Below, in pieces: positions 11,020 through 20,202 of a stretch of DNA of 64,000 nucleotides. Each line of letters opens with the position of its first letter. Position 1 is the first letter of the stretch. A program made the translations under genes and the position numbers. The stretch is taken from assembly GCA_026119855.1 (NCBI GenBank), contig JAOWBW010000445.1, positions 868,001 to 932,000 of the forward strand, written 5' to 3'. The stretch comes from Campanula takesimana (Eukaryota > Streptophyta > Magnoliopsida > Asterales > Campanulaceae). Under the pieces are notes generated by a model. The model was not told where the DNA came from. It searched no databases and saw only the letters and a list, made by a program, of their open reading frames with translations.

Positions 11020-12290
11020 TAACATTTGGGATCTTGTCATATTACCTAAATATGTGAAACCTATTGGGATTAAATTAGCCTTTAAGACCAAAATGATTCA
11101 CAAGGTAATATGAAAAGATATAAAGCCCGTTTAGTTGCTAAAGATTTTACTCAAAAGGAAGATATTAATTATAAAGAAAACACCTTTTCCGGTATCTTCT
11201 AAAAAATCTTTTAGGATCATTATGGCATATATGGCACATTATGATCTTAAGCTTCATCAAATGGATATAAAGAAAAGTTTTCTTAATGGAGACATTGAGG
11301 AAACTATTTATATAAAGGAGCCAGAAATGGTGACTGATTTGGAGCAAACTAATCAATTAGTTTGTAAACTTAAGAAATCCATTTATGGGCTTAAGCTATC
11401 TTCTCGTTAATGGTACTTAGAATTTAATCAAGTTATTCTTTCATTTGGTTTTTTAAACGAATCTTGGTTAAAATTGTATACCATAAGTTCAGTGGGAGTA
11501 AATTTATAATTTTGGTCTTATATGTGAATGATATTTTGCTTGCTTGTAATAATATGAACCTTCTTAAGGAAACTAAGAAATTTCTTATTTGAAATGAAAG
11601 ATCTTGGTGAGGTATCTTTTGTATTAAGAATCCAAATTCACTGTGATCGCTCACGAAGTGTTTTATGATTATCAAACAAAGCCTATATAGGAAAGGTATT
11701 ACAAAGGTTTAGCATGCAAAACTGTAAACCACTTGACACCCCTAATTTTAAAGGAGACAAGTTTAAAAGTCTCAAACAGTGTCCTAAAGGTAATTTTGAA
11801 TCCAAGTATATGGAAAATATCCCTTTTTTGCATCAGCAGTAGGAAGCTTAATGTATGCGTAAGTCTTGCATTTAATGTTGGGATGCTTGGTCAATACCAA
11901 AGCAATCCGGGAGAGAACATTAAGTAGCAGCCAAAAGAATGATAAAAGTATTTGCAAAACACTAAAGAACTACTTGCCTATATTTTAAGTTGGATCATCT
12001 TGAGATCATTAGGTATTTCGACATTAGTTAAATTATATGGCTGCATAAGTTTATTAAGGGGCTGCCAATTGTCAACAAGTGTCGAAAGACCGCTTAAGTT
12101 TTATGGTGACAATCGGACGGCAGTCTCATAACAACAAGAGTTCATCAAAGTCTTAAGGATATAGACATTAAGTTTCTTGTTGTAAAGGAAAATGAATAAA
12201 TAGAAATACAACGTAAAGAAACAAAATCCATATTAGCGGGTCCATTTATGAAAGCGTTATCATCTTCAGTGTTTCACATGGGTGTAACAA
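11020..12290 (+). pseudogene. Copia-2 RT and RNase H remnant
   Basis: RT pieces: YKARLVAKDFTQKEDINYKE near 11120; MAYMAHYDLKLHQMDIKKSF, then LNGDIEETIYIKEPE and LVCKLKKSIYGLKLSSR at 11135-11410; a degraded YVDDIL-type segment (LYVNDILLACNN) near 11517; and CKPLDTP near 11725. RNase H traces (KPLKFYGDNRTAVS) occur near 12090. Frames change repeatedly. Domain order integrase, RT, RNase H confirms copia. Confidence 0.78.
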
Positions 12291-12640
12291 TCTTGATAAC
12301 ATTTAGTATAGTGGGAGTTTGTGTTGTCCTTTCATTAATTGTTCTCTTATTTTAAAGTTTTGATCTCATTTGGTTAAAGTTGGACTAGTTGGAAGAATAT
12401 GGATATATTCATTATGTTCCATGCTACACATCTACACTTTTGATCTATGTTATTTAGTTGGATTTGTATACGTGATTACCGTGGGTTTAGTTGCGAAGAA
12501 ATTACAACGAATGCCCCTTTAGTCCTTATACTTGGATGACTAATGGACGAGATTGTTATAGATGATAACAAAGTGCGCACATTTGGGTTGTCATTTGTAT
12601 TATATTTATGATATTAAAGGAAAGACTTGTTTTGCAACCC

Positions 12641-12651
12641 AAGTGGGAGAT
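12641..12651 (+). other. Copia-2 polypurine tract
   Basis: AAGTGGGAGAT directly before the 3' LTR start TGTTAGAAC. Confidence 0.88.
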
Positions 12652-13125
12652 TGTTAGAACATGGCTTGCATTACAAGTCATTTAGCTTTTCCATACATGA
12701 AATCATACCTATAATGTTAATATAAAATGTAGTCAATAATAATAATGTGTAGAATTCCTGAAATGTAATTTATCTATTTATGATGGGCAAAATGGTAAAT
12801 TAACATTGCTTAAGAATGAATAGGAGTGGTCCCTAAATGAAGTGCCTCTTTGTCTTGTATATAAAGGGCTATCCATCAACCTTTAAAGACAACTACATTC
12901 TTTATTTTCTCTCTAAATTGTCTTCATTATTATCTAAGAAGTTCTTGAGAAATTAAAGGGTACTCATCATTTAGAAGATCATCTTCCCTACATCTTCTTC
13001 TTCATCTTATTTCTTCCTACAACATCATTAATGGATTCAACAGGTATATTCGCTTCCGCCTTCATCTCTTCCTCAAATCTATTCCAGAAATGAGTTAGGC
13101 ATTCAGGATTAAAATTGTTCCAACA
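12652..13125 (+). repeat. Copia-2 3' LTR
   Basis: 474 bp, ending GTTCCAACA and followed by the TSD CCTAC. See 6807-7280. Confidence 0.93.
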
Positions 13126-13570
13126 CCTACCTCTCACAAATCTGTCTCAAACCACGTCATGTCCCACCTCTCGCAAGCCAATTAATGTTATTGTTGTTAA
13201 GGAACATCAAACTCACATCGGGCGATACTTCACCTCTTACAAGCCAACAAAAGCCAATTGGACATCAGAAATTTTTTCCTTCTTTATCGCTAATCTTCAA
13301 GGATTTTTCTATGATTTAACCTACTATATAATTATGTTAAAAAGTAATCCGATAGGTATGCCGAAAGTATTTACTTATTCACTACTATACCTAGGAACAA
13401 ACAAAGAAGAAAAGCATCGAAAAACTAGAGACGAGATGGAATACTTTTTCTATATGCAATCTTTTTCAGGTCAACAAATTACTTGGCAGAGAAAGGGTTG
13501 TGCTAAACTATGCATCATCGCATATAGTATAAGCAACTTAGTGTATAAGATAATGTTGCAATAAACTTAC
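13126..13570. other. Unassigned stretch right of Copia-2
   Basis: The flank left of Copia-2 (ACATCAAACTCACACCGG, about 6783-6800) recurs in similar form near 13207 (ACATCAAACTCACATCGGG), so a short direct repeat straddles the insertion site. A 149-codon plus-strand frame (13115-13564) exists, but its peptide resembles nothing I know and it starts inside the LTR, so I do not call it a gene. Confidence 0.4.
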
Positions 13571-13641
13571 CATTGAGTCTGGCTAGTCCTTTCTTCCTGG
13601 GCGTTGCAGCCAAATATATCTTCCTGAAACCACGTCTGCAA
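13571..13641 (-). other. Possible isolated exon, unidentified
   Basis: On the minus strand the segment has a good acceptor (pyrimidine-rich, ending GGATTGCAG, with a second TTGCAG six bases on) and a good donor (AATG then GTAAGTTTAT). All three frames are open or nearly open (for example FRKIYLAATPRKKGLARLN). I cannot assign it to a family. It may be an exon relic of a host gene, possibly part of the pseudogene described at 15525-19211, but it does not match the RFC4 exons I can recall. Confidence 0.25.
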
Positions 13642-14005
13642 CTGCAATCCAAATAAAAGAAAAGAAAATAAGGTGTTTTACTATAGATATTATCCTAAGG
13701 GGGCACCCGCACCCTAAAGGTAATTTCAATTTATTATATCATGCAAAGAAAATCACAATCCAACCAGGCACTACTCAAGATGTGCAAAACTTTATCATAA
13801 ACAGGGTGGGATTATTTTGCATATTTTTACGCCGAGTAGTTACAGATGAACTAATTGGCAATAGCATTGAAGATTAGCAGTGGAACAATTATGGGTTGTT
13901 TATAGGTTCTCTTGTGGCGATTACTATCAAAATTTGAGTGGTAAGTTGAAAAGATATGAAGGCATACCGATTAGACGACCTTCAAATAATGCATAAATCA
14001 TCCTC

Positions 14006-14194
14006 TTGCTTTCATCTAGGTTTTATCAAACAGATGTCGAATCGAGACAGTTTCCAAGTTTTACTTGGAGTGGAATCTGTATGTTTCAAGATTTACATCG
14101 AGATTGTAATTGTTGTAGGTTAAAAAATGGATCTATTATAAATATTTGGGATGAGCCTCCGGCCTTTGTGGAGTGCCGTCTATTTTCATATTAA
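14006..14194 (+). pseudogene. LINE (non-LTR retrotransposon) RT C-terminal fragment
   Basis: The peptide FYQTDVESRQFPSFTWSGIC, followed by FQDLHRD and RLKNGSIINIWDEPPAF, matches the segment after the RT domain in plant L1-type LINEs. Its typical form is a 'P SFTW SI ... DL ... WRIGNG .. INIW D PW' pattern, just before the zf-RVT domain. Only about 60 residues remain, with an A-rich stretch at 14220-14232 downstream. It is a short 3' fragment, as is usual for decayed LINEs. Confidence 0.6.
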
Positions 14195-14581
14195 TGCAAT
14201 TGAAGTTGTTGTTTTCGAAAGAAAAAAAAAACTAGGCGGTAAAATGAAGGTTAGTTTAGTCAAAATGTAAGTAAAAGGCTGCTAAAACAGAATTGTTATT
14301 CTTCAGTGTTACTTCCCGAAAATGAATGCATGCGTCTGATATCTTATGAAAGAATAGTCGGCAAAAGATAGCATGTATGACAGATTCAATTCAAGTTTGA
14401 TTTGCTTGCTCAATTATCCATGGTGGCTTAAAATCTGGCATTCAGTGGTTGAGATACATTATAGAAACTCGTATCCATGCCACATAACTATACATCTTAG
14501 GGACATCAAACCTAGACTTCTAAGCAGAGTAAAGACTATATGCACCGAATATAATGTTCATTCAGAGCATATTATCACGTA

Positions 14582-15123
14582 CTCCTTCCGTCTCGGTTTA
14601 AAGTTCTTAATTTGACTTTGCATGCCTATTAAATAAAGAATACTCCCTCCGTCCCACTCGAATTAGGACAAATTTTCATTTTGGGTGTCCCATTCGAATT
14701 AGGACAACCCAAAAATGGAAGTGTTTTATTTAATGGGACACACATTCACACTCACAACAACTTTCCACTCATTATTCTCTACCCCACTTTCTCTCTCTTA
14801 CTTTACTTTCCATACTCACAACACCTACTCCACTAACACTTTTTCCTTAATCCCCGTGCCCAACCCAAAAATCCTAATTCGGGTGGGACGGATGGAGTAT
14901 ATGAAAAACCAATGAAAGATAAGTCAACAAAAGCTGGGAGTTAAAGATATAATTGTCCAAAACACTATTCATAAAGCAAGTGGGTGAAAAGTAAGGTAAG
15001 TTAACGGTTTGTTTGTTTTTTAATTAAATGAACTTTAGGAGGACAAGATTGTCCAGAACATCGTTCATTCTTTGTCATTTATGGAATAAAGCAACTAAGA
15101 ACCTTAAACTCGGAAGAATGGTG
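14582..15123. mobile_element. Stowaway-type MITE interrupted by a second Stowaway
   Basis: The left end CTCCTTCCGTCTCGGTTTAA (after TA at 14580-14581) pairs with the right end TAAGAACCTTAAACTCGG...GGTG (before TA at 15124-15125). Removing the inner element at 14643-14897 leaves a roughly 290-bp MITE with a TA target duplication, typical of Stowaway (Tc1/mariner-derived). Confidence 0.7.
14643..14897. mobile_element. Stowaway MITE (inner)
   Basis: 255 bp, flanked by TA at 14641-14642 and 14898-14899. Termini CTCCCTCCGTCCCACTCGAA and ATTCGGGTGGGACGGATGGAG are inverted repeats. No coding capacity. Inserted in the older MITE 14582-15123. Confidence 0.88.
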
Positions 15124-15173
15124 TAATACTTTACAGACCTAAAAGAATATGTTTTCTGGCTCGCAAGTAACTA

Positions 15174-15396
15174 CTCCCTCCGTCCCATACTTATTGCTAC
15201 TTATTTCCATTTTGGGCGTCTCATACTTATTGCTACTTACCCAAAATGTTCACTTCTCTCTCTCCTCTCCACTCACAACAACTATTCACTAACTTATTTT
15301 CTCTCTCGTACCCACTCACAATACTTACTTTTCTAACATATTTTCTTAATCCCCGTGCACTCCCATTTGGTAGCAATAAGTATGGAACGGAGGGAG
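15174..15396. mobile_element. Stowaway MITE
   Basis: 223 bp with termini CTCCCTCCGTCCCATACTTA and TAAGTATGGAACGGAGGGAG, and TA duplications at 15172-15173 and 15397-15398. The same family appears as the outer element at 41281-41765. Confidence 0.88.
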
Positions 15397-15802
15397 TATA
15401 TCACATAACCGCTCACCCGCTAAGAGGGCAAGCAAAATGAGAACGGTTTTGAACCTAGAACCACTAGTTTCAAGCTCTCAACTACTTGCAGAGGGCCAGT
15501 TCAAGAAGTTGTAAAATGTGCTACCTTTGTATTCCTCTAGTCTATATGGTTCACCTGTTGTAGGCAAAATGAAATTTATCAAGTCTAATAAAAGTTCCAC
15601 CATAACTTCTAACTCCACAAACTATAACAATACTAAAACAATTGAACATTAATATTTCCTTCACACAAAGAAATTGTGGTTAGACAAAGGGAGTAGATGA
15701 GCAAAACAAACAATCCCTATGTGTTTGTTTAGACCAAAATCAATGTACTCATAAGTGTAAGCCAAGTACCCGAAAAGCTGATGAGCAATCGAGCAGTGGT
15801 TG

Positions 15803-16314
15803 TGATGTAAAGACGCAGCGGAATAGTAACTATTAATTGATCGAAATCAATTAATCTGCAAGGAATAAAATTCCCAAGAAGAATTTCAATGAAATTCTTG
15901 AATAAGAAATAAAGGAGGTGAAAGAGGGATAGATAATTGCAAAGCAATTCGAAATTAATAAAAATTAACTTGTCCAAAATAAAAGACTACAAAGAGTACT
16001 TATACTAGAATAATAATAAAGCCCTATTCTAAAAAGGAATTCAAAATCAAAAAGGAATAATATTCTCTAAAATCCCAAACAAATACCAAAAGAAACGAGA
16101 TCTGCACGTCAATTAAAACTGGCGAGATGGCGGGCACGGTCGTGCGCTAGTATCAGCAGGAACGTGCAGAACAAGTCGACTGTCTGTAGCTTGTCAATCC
16201 TTTTCTGCTCGGCCGAGTGTTGAATCTGGAGCGGCCGTGCAATTTTGGTCCGGGCGGATAGTTGTGGAGGTCCGGGCGGATCCTTGAATTGCCTTTGAAT
16301 GTCGGATTGCATCA
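15803..16314 (-). repeat. Gypsy-2 3' LTR (full length)
   Basis: 512 bp, TGATGTAAAG...GATTGCATCA on the plus strand. Contains the GC-rich words GGGCACGGTCGTGCG, CTGCTCGGCCGAGTG, GAGCGGCCGTGC and two copies of GGTCCGGGCGGAT. Confidence 0.88.
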
Positions 16315-16515
16315 CACACCCCCTCTTAAAAAGAACTCGTCCTGAGTTCATCTCCGATGCTTGAAAAGTGCCGTGCCATGTAAAAAGATATTTTGAATCA
16401 TTAATCGTGACGTCCATGAAAAATTTGAAATTATCCTCACCCATCGGAACAAATACGTGGAGCAACGACGACCACGACGTACATTCTCGTGCAAACGAAT
16501 ATTAATCGGATAGAA

Positions 16516-17320
16516 CTAGAGTTCCTTTGTCGCAGCCGTCTTATGTTGATCGTCCGCCCTGTCCTCCCCATGATCAACACTACTCACAATGTCTTGAATT
16601 AGAGAAAGAACATCCTCTTCATGTGCCGTGGTCAAGGAAATAATCTGTTGACGAGGCCCTTGTTTTCTACAACATTTGTCTTTCAAAGAACATAAACGAA
16701 AACGCACCCCATCTTTTGTAAAACTCAGAGAATTTGCCTTCCTATCATAAACAACACCAAGATCAAATTGCCAAGGTCTACCCAACAAAATGTGGCATGT
16801 ATTCATCTCAACAATGTCACATAAGACCTTATCCGTATAATGACCAATAGAAAGAGGAATAAGACATTGCTCATGTACCTTGATTTTGCCGACATTACTA
16901 ATCCACCCCACAGAATAAGGAGTAGGATGTTTGCGTATCTCAAGTTGCAACTCATCGACCAACGCACGTGAAAGCAAATTTTCGCTACTACCACAATCAA
17001 CAATAATTGTAGAAGCAAAATTATGTACCTTCCCATTGGTGCGAAAAATATTGTGCCATTGAGGATCGCCTTCTTCAACCGGGGTAGTCAACATAAGTTT
17101 ACGTACCACATAGGAGGCATGATCATCACCATCATCTTCGTCGTCTAGATTAGGGTCATAAACTACTTCTGGACCCTCATCGTCTTCGTCATCCTCAAGA
17201 AACCCATCACGTTCCACCATATGGACCCCTTTATCCTTACCACTAGTACAATTACTAGAGATATGACCCGGTTGACCACACTTAAAGCATTTATTCTCAT
17301 GAGGCTTTGCATAAGCATTA
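16516..17320 (-). pseudogene. Gypsy-2 zinc knuckle and aspartic protease
   Basis: The minus-strand frame from about 17320 begins with the nucleocapsid knuckle CFKCGQPGHISSNC (CX2CX4HX4C), then an acidic linker (EDDEDDEGPEVVYD). The retroviral-type protease follows: IIVDCGSSENLLSRALVDEL holds the active-site position, where the usual D-S/T-G reads DCG; then a flap-like region and HILLGRPWQFDLGVVYD. Cys replaces Ser/Thr in the D-S/T-G triad, as is seen in some plant gypsy proteases. It stops at 16516, followed directly by the 3' end of the internal region without any RT. A frameshift near 17355 separates it from gag. Confidence 0.82.
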
Positions 17321-17354
17321 GAAGTATTGGGAATATTATATTGCGACGAACCGG

Positions 17355-18293
17355 TTGAGTCCTTGTTGCTATAGGTGGATTTTCACCATCATCCTTAGAA
17401 TCCGCAGCCGGTGTTTGCTCCGAATCCCCATCATTATGAGCAACCGAAATTCGGTCCTTGGTGCTAGAAGAAGAGGCGCCACCTAACTCTTTGAAATTTG
17501 TAGGGGAACGAAAAGAAGAGGCCAATTGATTCTCTACCCTTTTTGCTCTAGTAATAGTCTCCGTCATCACGAACGAAGAAAATAGTTCAACTTGATTTTT
17601 GATACCAATACGAAGACCCCCAATAACCGTGAAACCTGTTGTGCCTCTGTCTCGTACAAATCCACTCTTGCAGATATGGCTAGAAAATCATGAACATATT
17701 CCTCCACTGTACGACTGCCCTGCTTACAATTAAGGAGTTTGGTGTAGAGGACGTGCTCATAATCGTCAGGTAAGAAACGACCCCGCAACTCCCGTTTTAT
17801 GTCTCTCCATGTACGAATAGGTGGTTCATTAGTACGAGCTTTTAATCGTAACAATTGTCCCCACCATGCAGAAGCTCCACCTCGCAATTTGTAGGCCACG
17901 TAAGGGACCTTTCGTTCTTCCTCAACTTGCATCAAATCAAAGAATTTCTCGACCTCTGCAAGCCAATCCATAAAATCTTCAACCGATAAATCACCATTAA
18001 AAGATGGAATATATGCCCGAATCTTAGGGCTTGGGGGGTGCTCCCATGACCCCCTCATCACGATTATTACGGTTAACCCTACCGTACGGATCAACGTGAC
18101 GGAGATCTTCCTCACGCGTGCCGTTTCGGTTTTCGGGGTTGACACCAACACCACCTCCAACTGCTAGACTCCCAATCACTGCCACAAGCTCTGCGTGTTG
18201 TGTTGCTTGCTGCGCTTGTTGTTACACCAAGCGGTTAATAGCAGTAAGGATTTGTTGTTGTGTGTCCTCGTTGTGTTCTTCACCGTTAACCAT
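17355..18293 (-). pseudogene. Gypsy-2 gag
   Basis: Starts at ATG 18293 (MVNGEEHNEDTQQQILTAIN) with an early TAA after INRLV. It then shifts frame into the conserved Retrotrans_gag domain: IRAYIPSFNGDLSVEDFMDW, LRGGASAWWGQLLRL and IKRELRGRFLPDDYE, then LLNCKQGSRTVEEYVHDF. Another shift leads to an S/T-rich linker (17570-17400). Gag makes the capsid and this domain is well conserved, but at least one stop and two or three shifts make this copy inactive. Confidence 0.85.
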
Positions 18294-18324
18294 CGTCCAA
18301 GGATTAACCTTTTCTGATACCAAC

Positions 18325-18645
18325 TGATGTAAAGAAGCAGCAGAATAGTAATTATTAATTGATCGAAATCAATTAATCTACAAGGAATAAAATTCCCAAG
18401 AAGAATTTCAAAATACCAAAAGAAACGAGATCTGCACGTCAATTAAAAACTGGCGAGATGGCGGGCACGGTCGTGCACTAGTATCAGCACGAACGTGAAG
18501 AACAAGTCAACTGTCTGTAGCTTGTCAATCCTTTTCTGCTCGGCCGAGTGTTGAATCTAGAGCAACCGTGCAATTCTGGTCCGGGCGGATCGTTGTGGAG
18601 GTCCGGACGGATCCTTGAATTGCCTTTGAATGTCAGATTGCATCA
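18325..18645 (-). repeat. Gypsy-2 5' LTR (internally deleted)
   Basis: 321 bp. Aligns to 15803-16314 at both ends, but jumps from AAGAATTTCAA to AATACCAAAAG, losing about 190 bp. Keeps the GC words CACGGTCGTGC, CTGCTCGGCCGAG, GGTCCGGGCGGAT and GGTCCGGACGGAT. Confidence 0.88.
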
Positions 18646-18867
18646 GGTTGTTTTACCCGTGCCAGGCGGGCAATAAATAACATGTGTGGACACTACACAT
18701 CAAGCAAAAATCCAAGAATCAGATCAATCAAATGCAAATCAATGCAGCCAAGAAAATTCCTCACTTTACAACCTTTATCCAAATTATCAAACAAAACTAT
18801 TGGGAATATGTCTTTGAATCAATGTGCGTATTGGTTGAGGATAGATCCGCAACACTGATCACATGTA

Positions 18868-19035
18868 ATTTTGACCAACAATTTAAATAAAAAATAATGA
18901 TCCTAATAAAAATCTTAAATTTGTTATTGTATTATAATTAATAATACTTTTAATAACAATTTTTAGATTTTTATTAGGATCATTATTTTTTGTTTAAATT
19001 TATTGCTTAAACTTAAATCTGTTTGACCAAAAGTG
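18868..19035. repeat. Palindromic MITE-like element
   Basis: AATGATCCTAATAAAAATCT near 18896 pairs with AGATTTTTATTAGGATCATT near 18966 around an AT-rich loop, and flanking TTTGACCAA words occur on both sides. It lies in an intron of the RFC4 relic. A related palindrome is at 985-1085. No terminal duplication could be fixed. Confidence 0.6.
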
Positions 19036-19494
19036 ACAGTTATTTTGGACAAGAGGTAATATCAATTATGAAAGCAATAAAAAAATAAAACTACATTTTG
19101 AAGATGTTAAAGTGTGTGCGAGTGATGTAAATGAAGAAGGTGGGAGAAGAAACATGGAATTGCTTACTATTTCTCCACCCATGGCTGAGAGCTCTGCTGT
19201 AATGGCGTAATTTCTCTCTTTCCCCATCTATTTTCCTGCTCTTTGTTGAATGAAGGGGAAGACACTGACGAGTTGATCGAAACAAAAGTGAGATTATTAC
19301 CCAAAGGCCCCTAAACACTAATTAAATTCTTAAAGAACGAAAACTATTATTTTTATTTCCCTCATATCCACAAATGGAAAAGTTTATTTCCTTACGGGCC
19401 CCCACTTGGCCAATGTGATAAAGTAACCCCCAAAGTACCCCTTCCAGTCGAGACTAAAATTACACCAACCCTCTCCCATCCCGTTATTTTGTAA

Positions 19495-19495
<1 letters not shown>

Positions 19496-19552
<57 letters not shown>
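19496..19552. repeat. (CT)n microsatellite
   Basis: An uninterrupted CT run of about 54 bp; further CT-rich and (CA) runs follow at 19676-19750. The rest of 19212-20200 shows no gene. Confidence 0.97.
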
Positions 19553-19556
<4 letters not shown>

Positions 19557-20086
19557 ATCTCGCTACCTTTCTCTCTCTAGGTTTCATCCTTAATCCTCTG
19601 ATAGCATCTCTAGTCGCCTTTCTATCTCTGGCCGCACCCTCACCATTGTCTCTCCTCCAAAACAAGATTACCTCTCTATCTTTCTATCTCTCTCTTTATC
19701 TCTCTCTCTCTATCTCTATCTCTCTCTCACACACACAAAGTGTCTCTCTCTTTCTCTCGTACATAGATATTGATAAGGTTAAAATGATAAAGTTCTCACG
19801 GAATTAGGCCAATGTCAAATGCCCTCATAAATTATTATTTTTTGAAATGTCATCACTAAACTATATAAGATATTGAAATGTCACGACTCCGTTCAAATTG
19901 CAGTTAAAAATGTAAAAAATTTCTATGAAAATAACGAAAATTAGTCGTATGACAAACTTTTGTTATACGTCGTGAGTTCATATGGAAAAAACTGAGAACG
20001 TAAAACTAACAGCCTTCTCTCCCATTTTCTACCTCACTTCATCTTCGCCCCTATCCGCCACAAATGACCTTCATGCTTCATCCTTA

Positions 20087-20165
20087 TACCACCACCACCA
20101 CAATAACCATCGTCATTACCACAATAACTACCACAACCACCACCACAATAACCACAACCGTCAAA
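20087..20165 (+). repeat. Degenerate ACC/ACA trinucleotide repeat
   Basis: CACCACCACCAC and CACAATAACC units alternate and would encode a His-rich tract (YHHHHNNHRHYHNN). A simple repeat, not a gene. Confidence 0.8.
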
Positions 20166-20202
20166 AATCAAATTCGCAAATAAACCATAATATCAGAATG
20201 TA

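Larger units (their letters stand above)
6807..13125 (+). mobile_element. Copia-2: Ty1/copia element with young LTRs and dead coding region
   Basis: Two 474-bp LTRs (6807-7280, 12652-13125), TSD CCTAC at 6802-6806 and 13126-13130, PBS at 7283 and polypurine tract at 12641. By eye the LTRs differ at about 13 bases plus two 3-bp indels, about 97% identity. The internal 5.4 kb keeps recognisable gag, integrase, RT and RNase H in the usual copia order, but each is riddled with stops and frameshifts. This is far more damage than the LTR divergence predicts. A roughly 1.2-kb leader before gag holds a GC-rich word array (7680-8045). Confidence 0.93.
15803..18645 (-). mobile_element. Gypsy-2: gag-protease-only Ty3/gypsy element (TR-GAG-like)
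   Basis: A complete insertion: TSD GGTTG at 15798-15802 and 18646-18650, LTRs at 15803-16314 and 18325-18645, PBS (minus strand TGGTATCAGA) next to the right LTR, and purine tract AAGAGGGGGTGTG next to the left LTR. Between the LTRs there are only gag, a zinc knuckle and an aspartic protease; RT, RNase H and integrase are absent. Total length is 2843 bp. The right LTR lacks about 190 bp present in the left. This fits the known class of non-autonomous gag-bearing LTR elements that depend on enzymes supplied by a partner. Confidence 0.88.
15525..19211 (-). pseudogene. Replication factor C subunit 4 (RFC4) pseudogene, introns retained
   Basis: RFC4 is a clamp-loader AAA+ subunit. Exon 1 (19211-19168) reads PLQQSSQPWVEKY and ends at a donor GTAAGC; the initiator ATG has become ATT. 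A weak exon-2 relic is near 18853-18817. Exon 3 starts after TGTGTAG at 18692 with CPHMLF, shifts frame, reads CPPGTGKTTTA (Walker A), is cut by gypsy-2 at 18646/15802, shifts again and ends IAHQLFG at 15770 before GTACTT. The family sequence here runs CPHMLFYGPPGTGKTTTALA then IAHQLFG, so a 1-bp and a 2-bp loss are evident. A faint exon-4 start (TGAACCATATAGACTAGAG) lies at 15554. Later exons are not found. Retained introns show a duplicated or displaced gene, not a retrocopy. The match is from memory of the family. Confidence 0.65.

Noticed and set aside
13115..13564. 149-codon plus-strand frame
   Set aside because: Starts inside the Copia-2 LTR, composition is not gene-like and no motif is recognised.
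19098..19185. A minus-strand ATG reading MGGEIVSNSMFLLPPSSF, which looks like a transit peptide
   Set aside because: The same bases in another frame encode QSSQPWVEK of RFC4 followed by a GT donor, a much better explanation.
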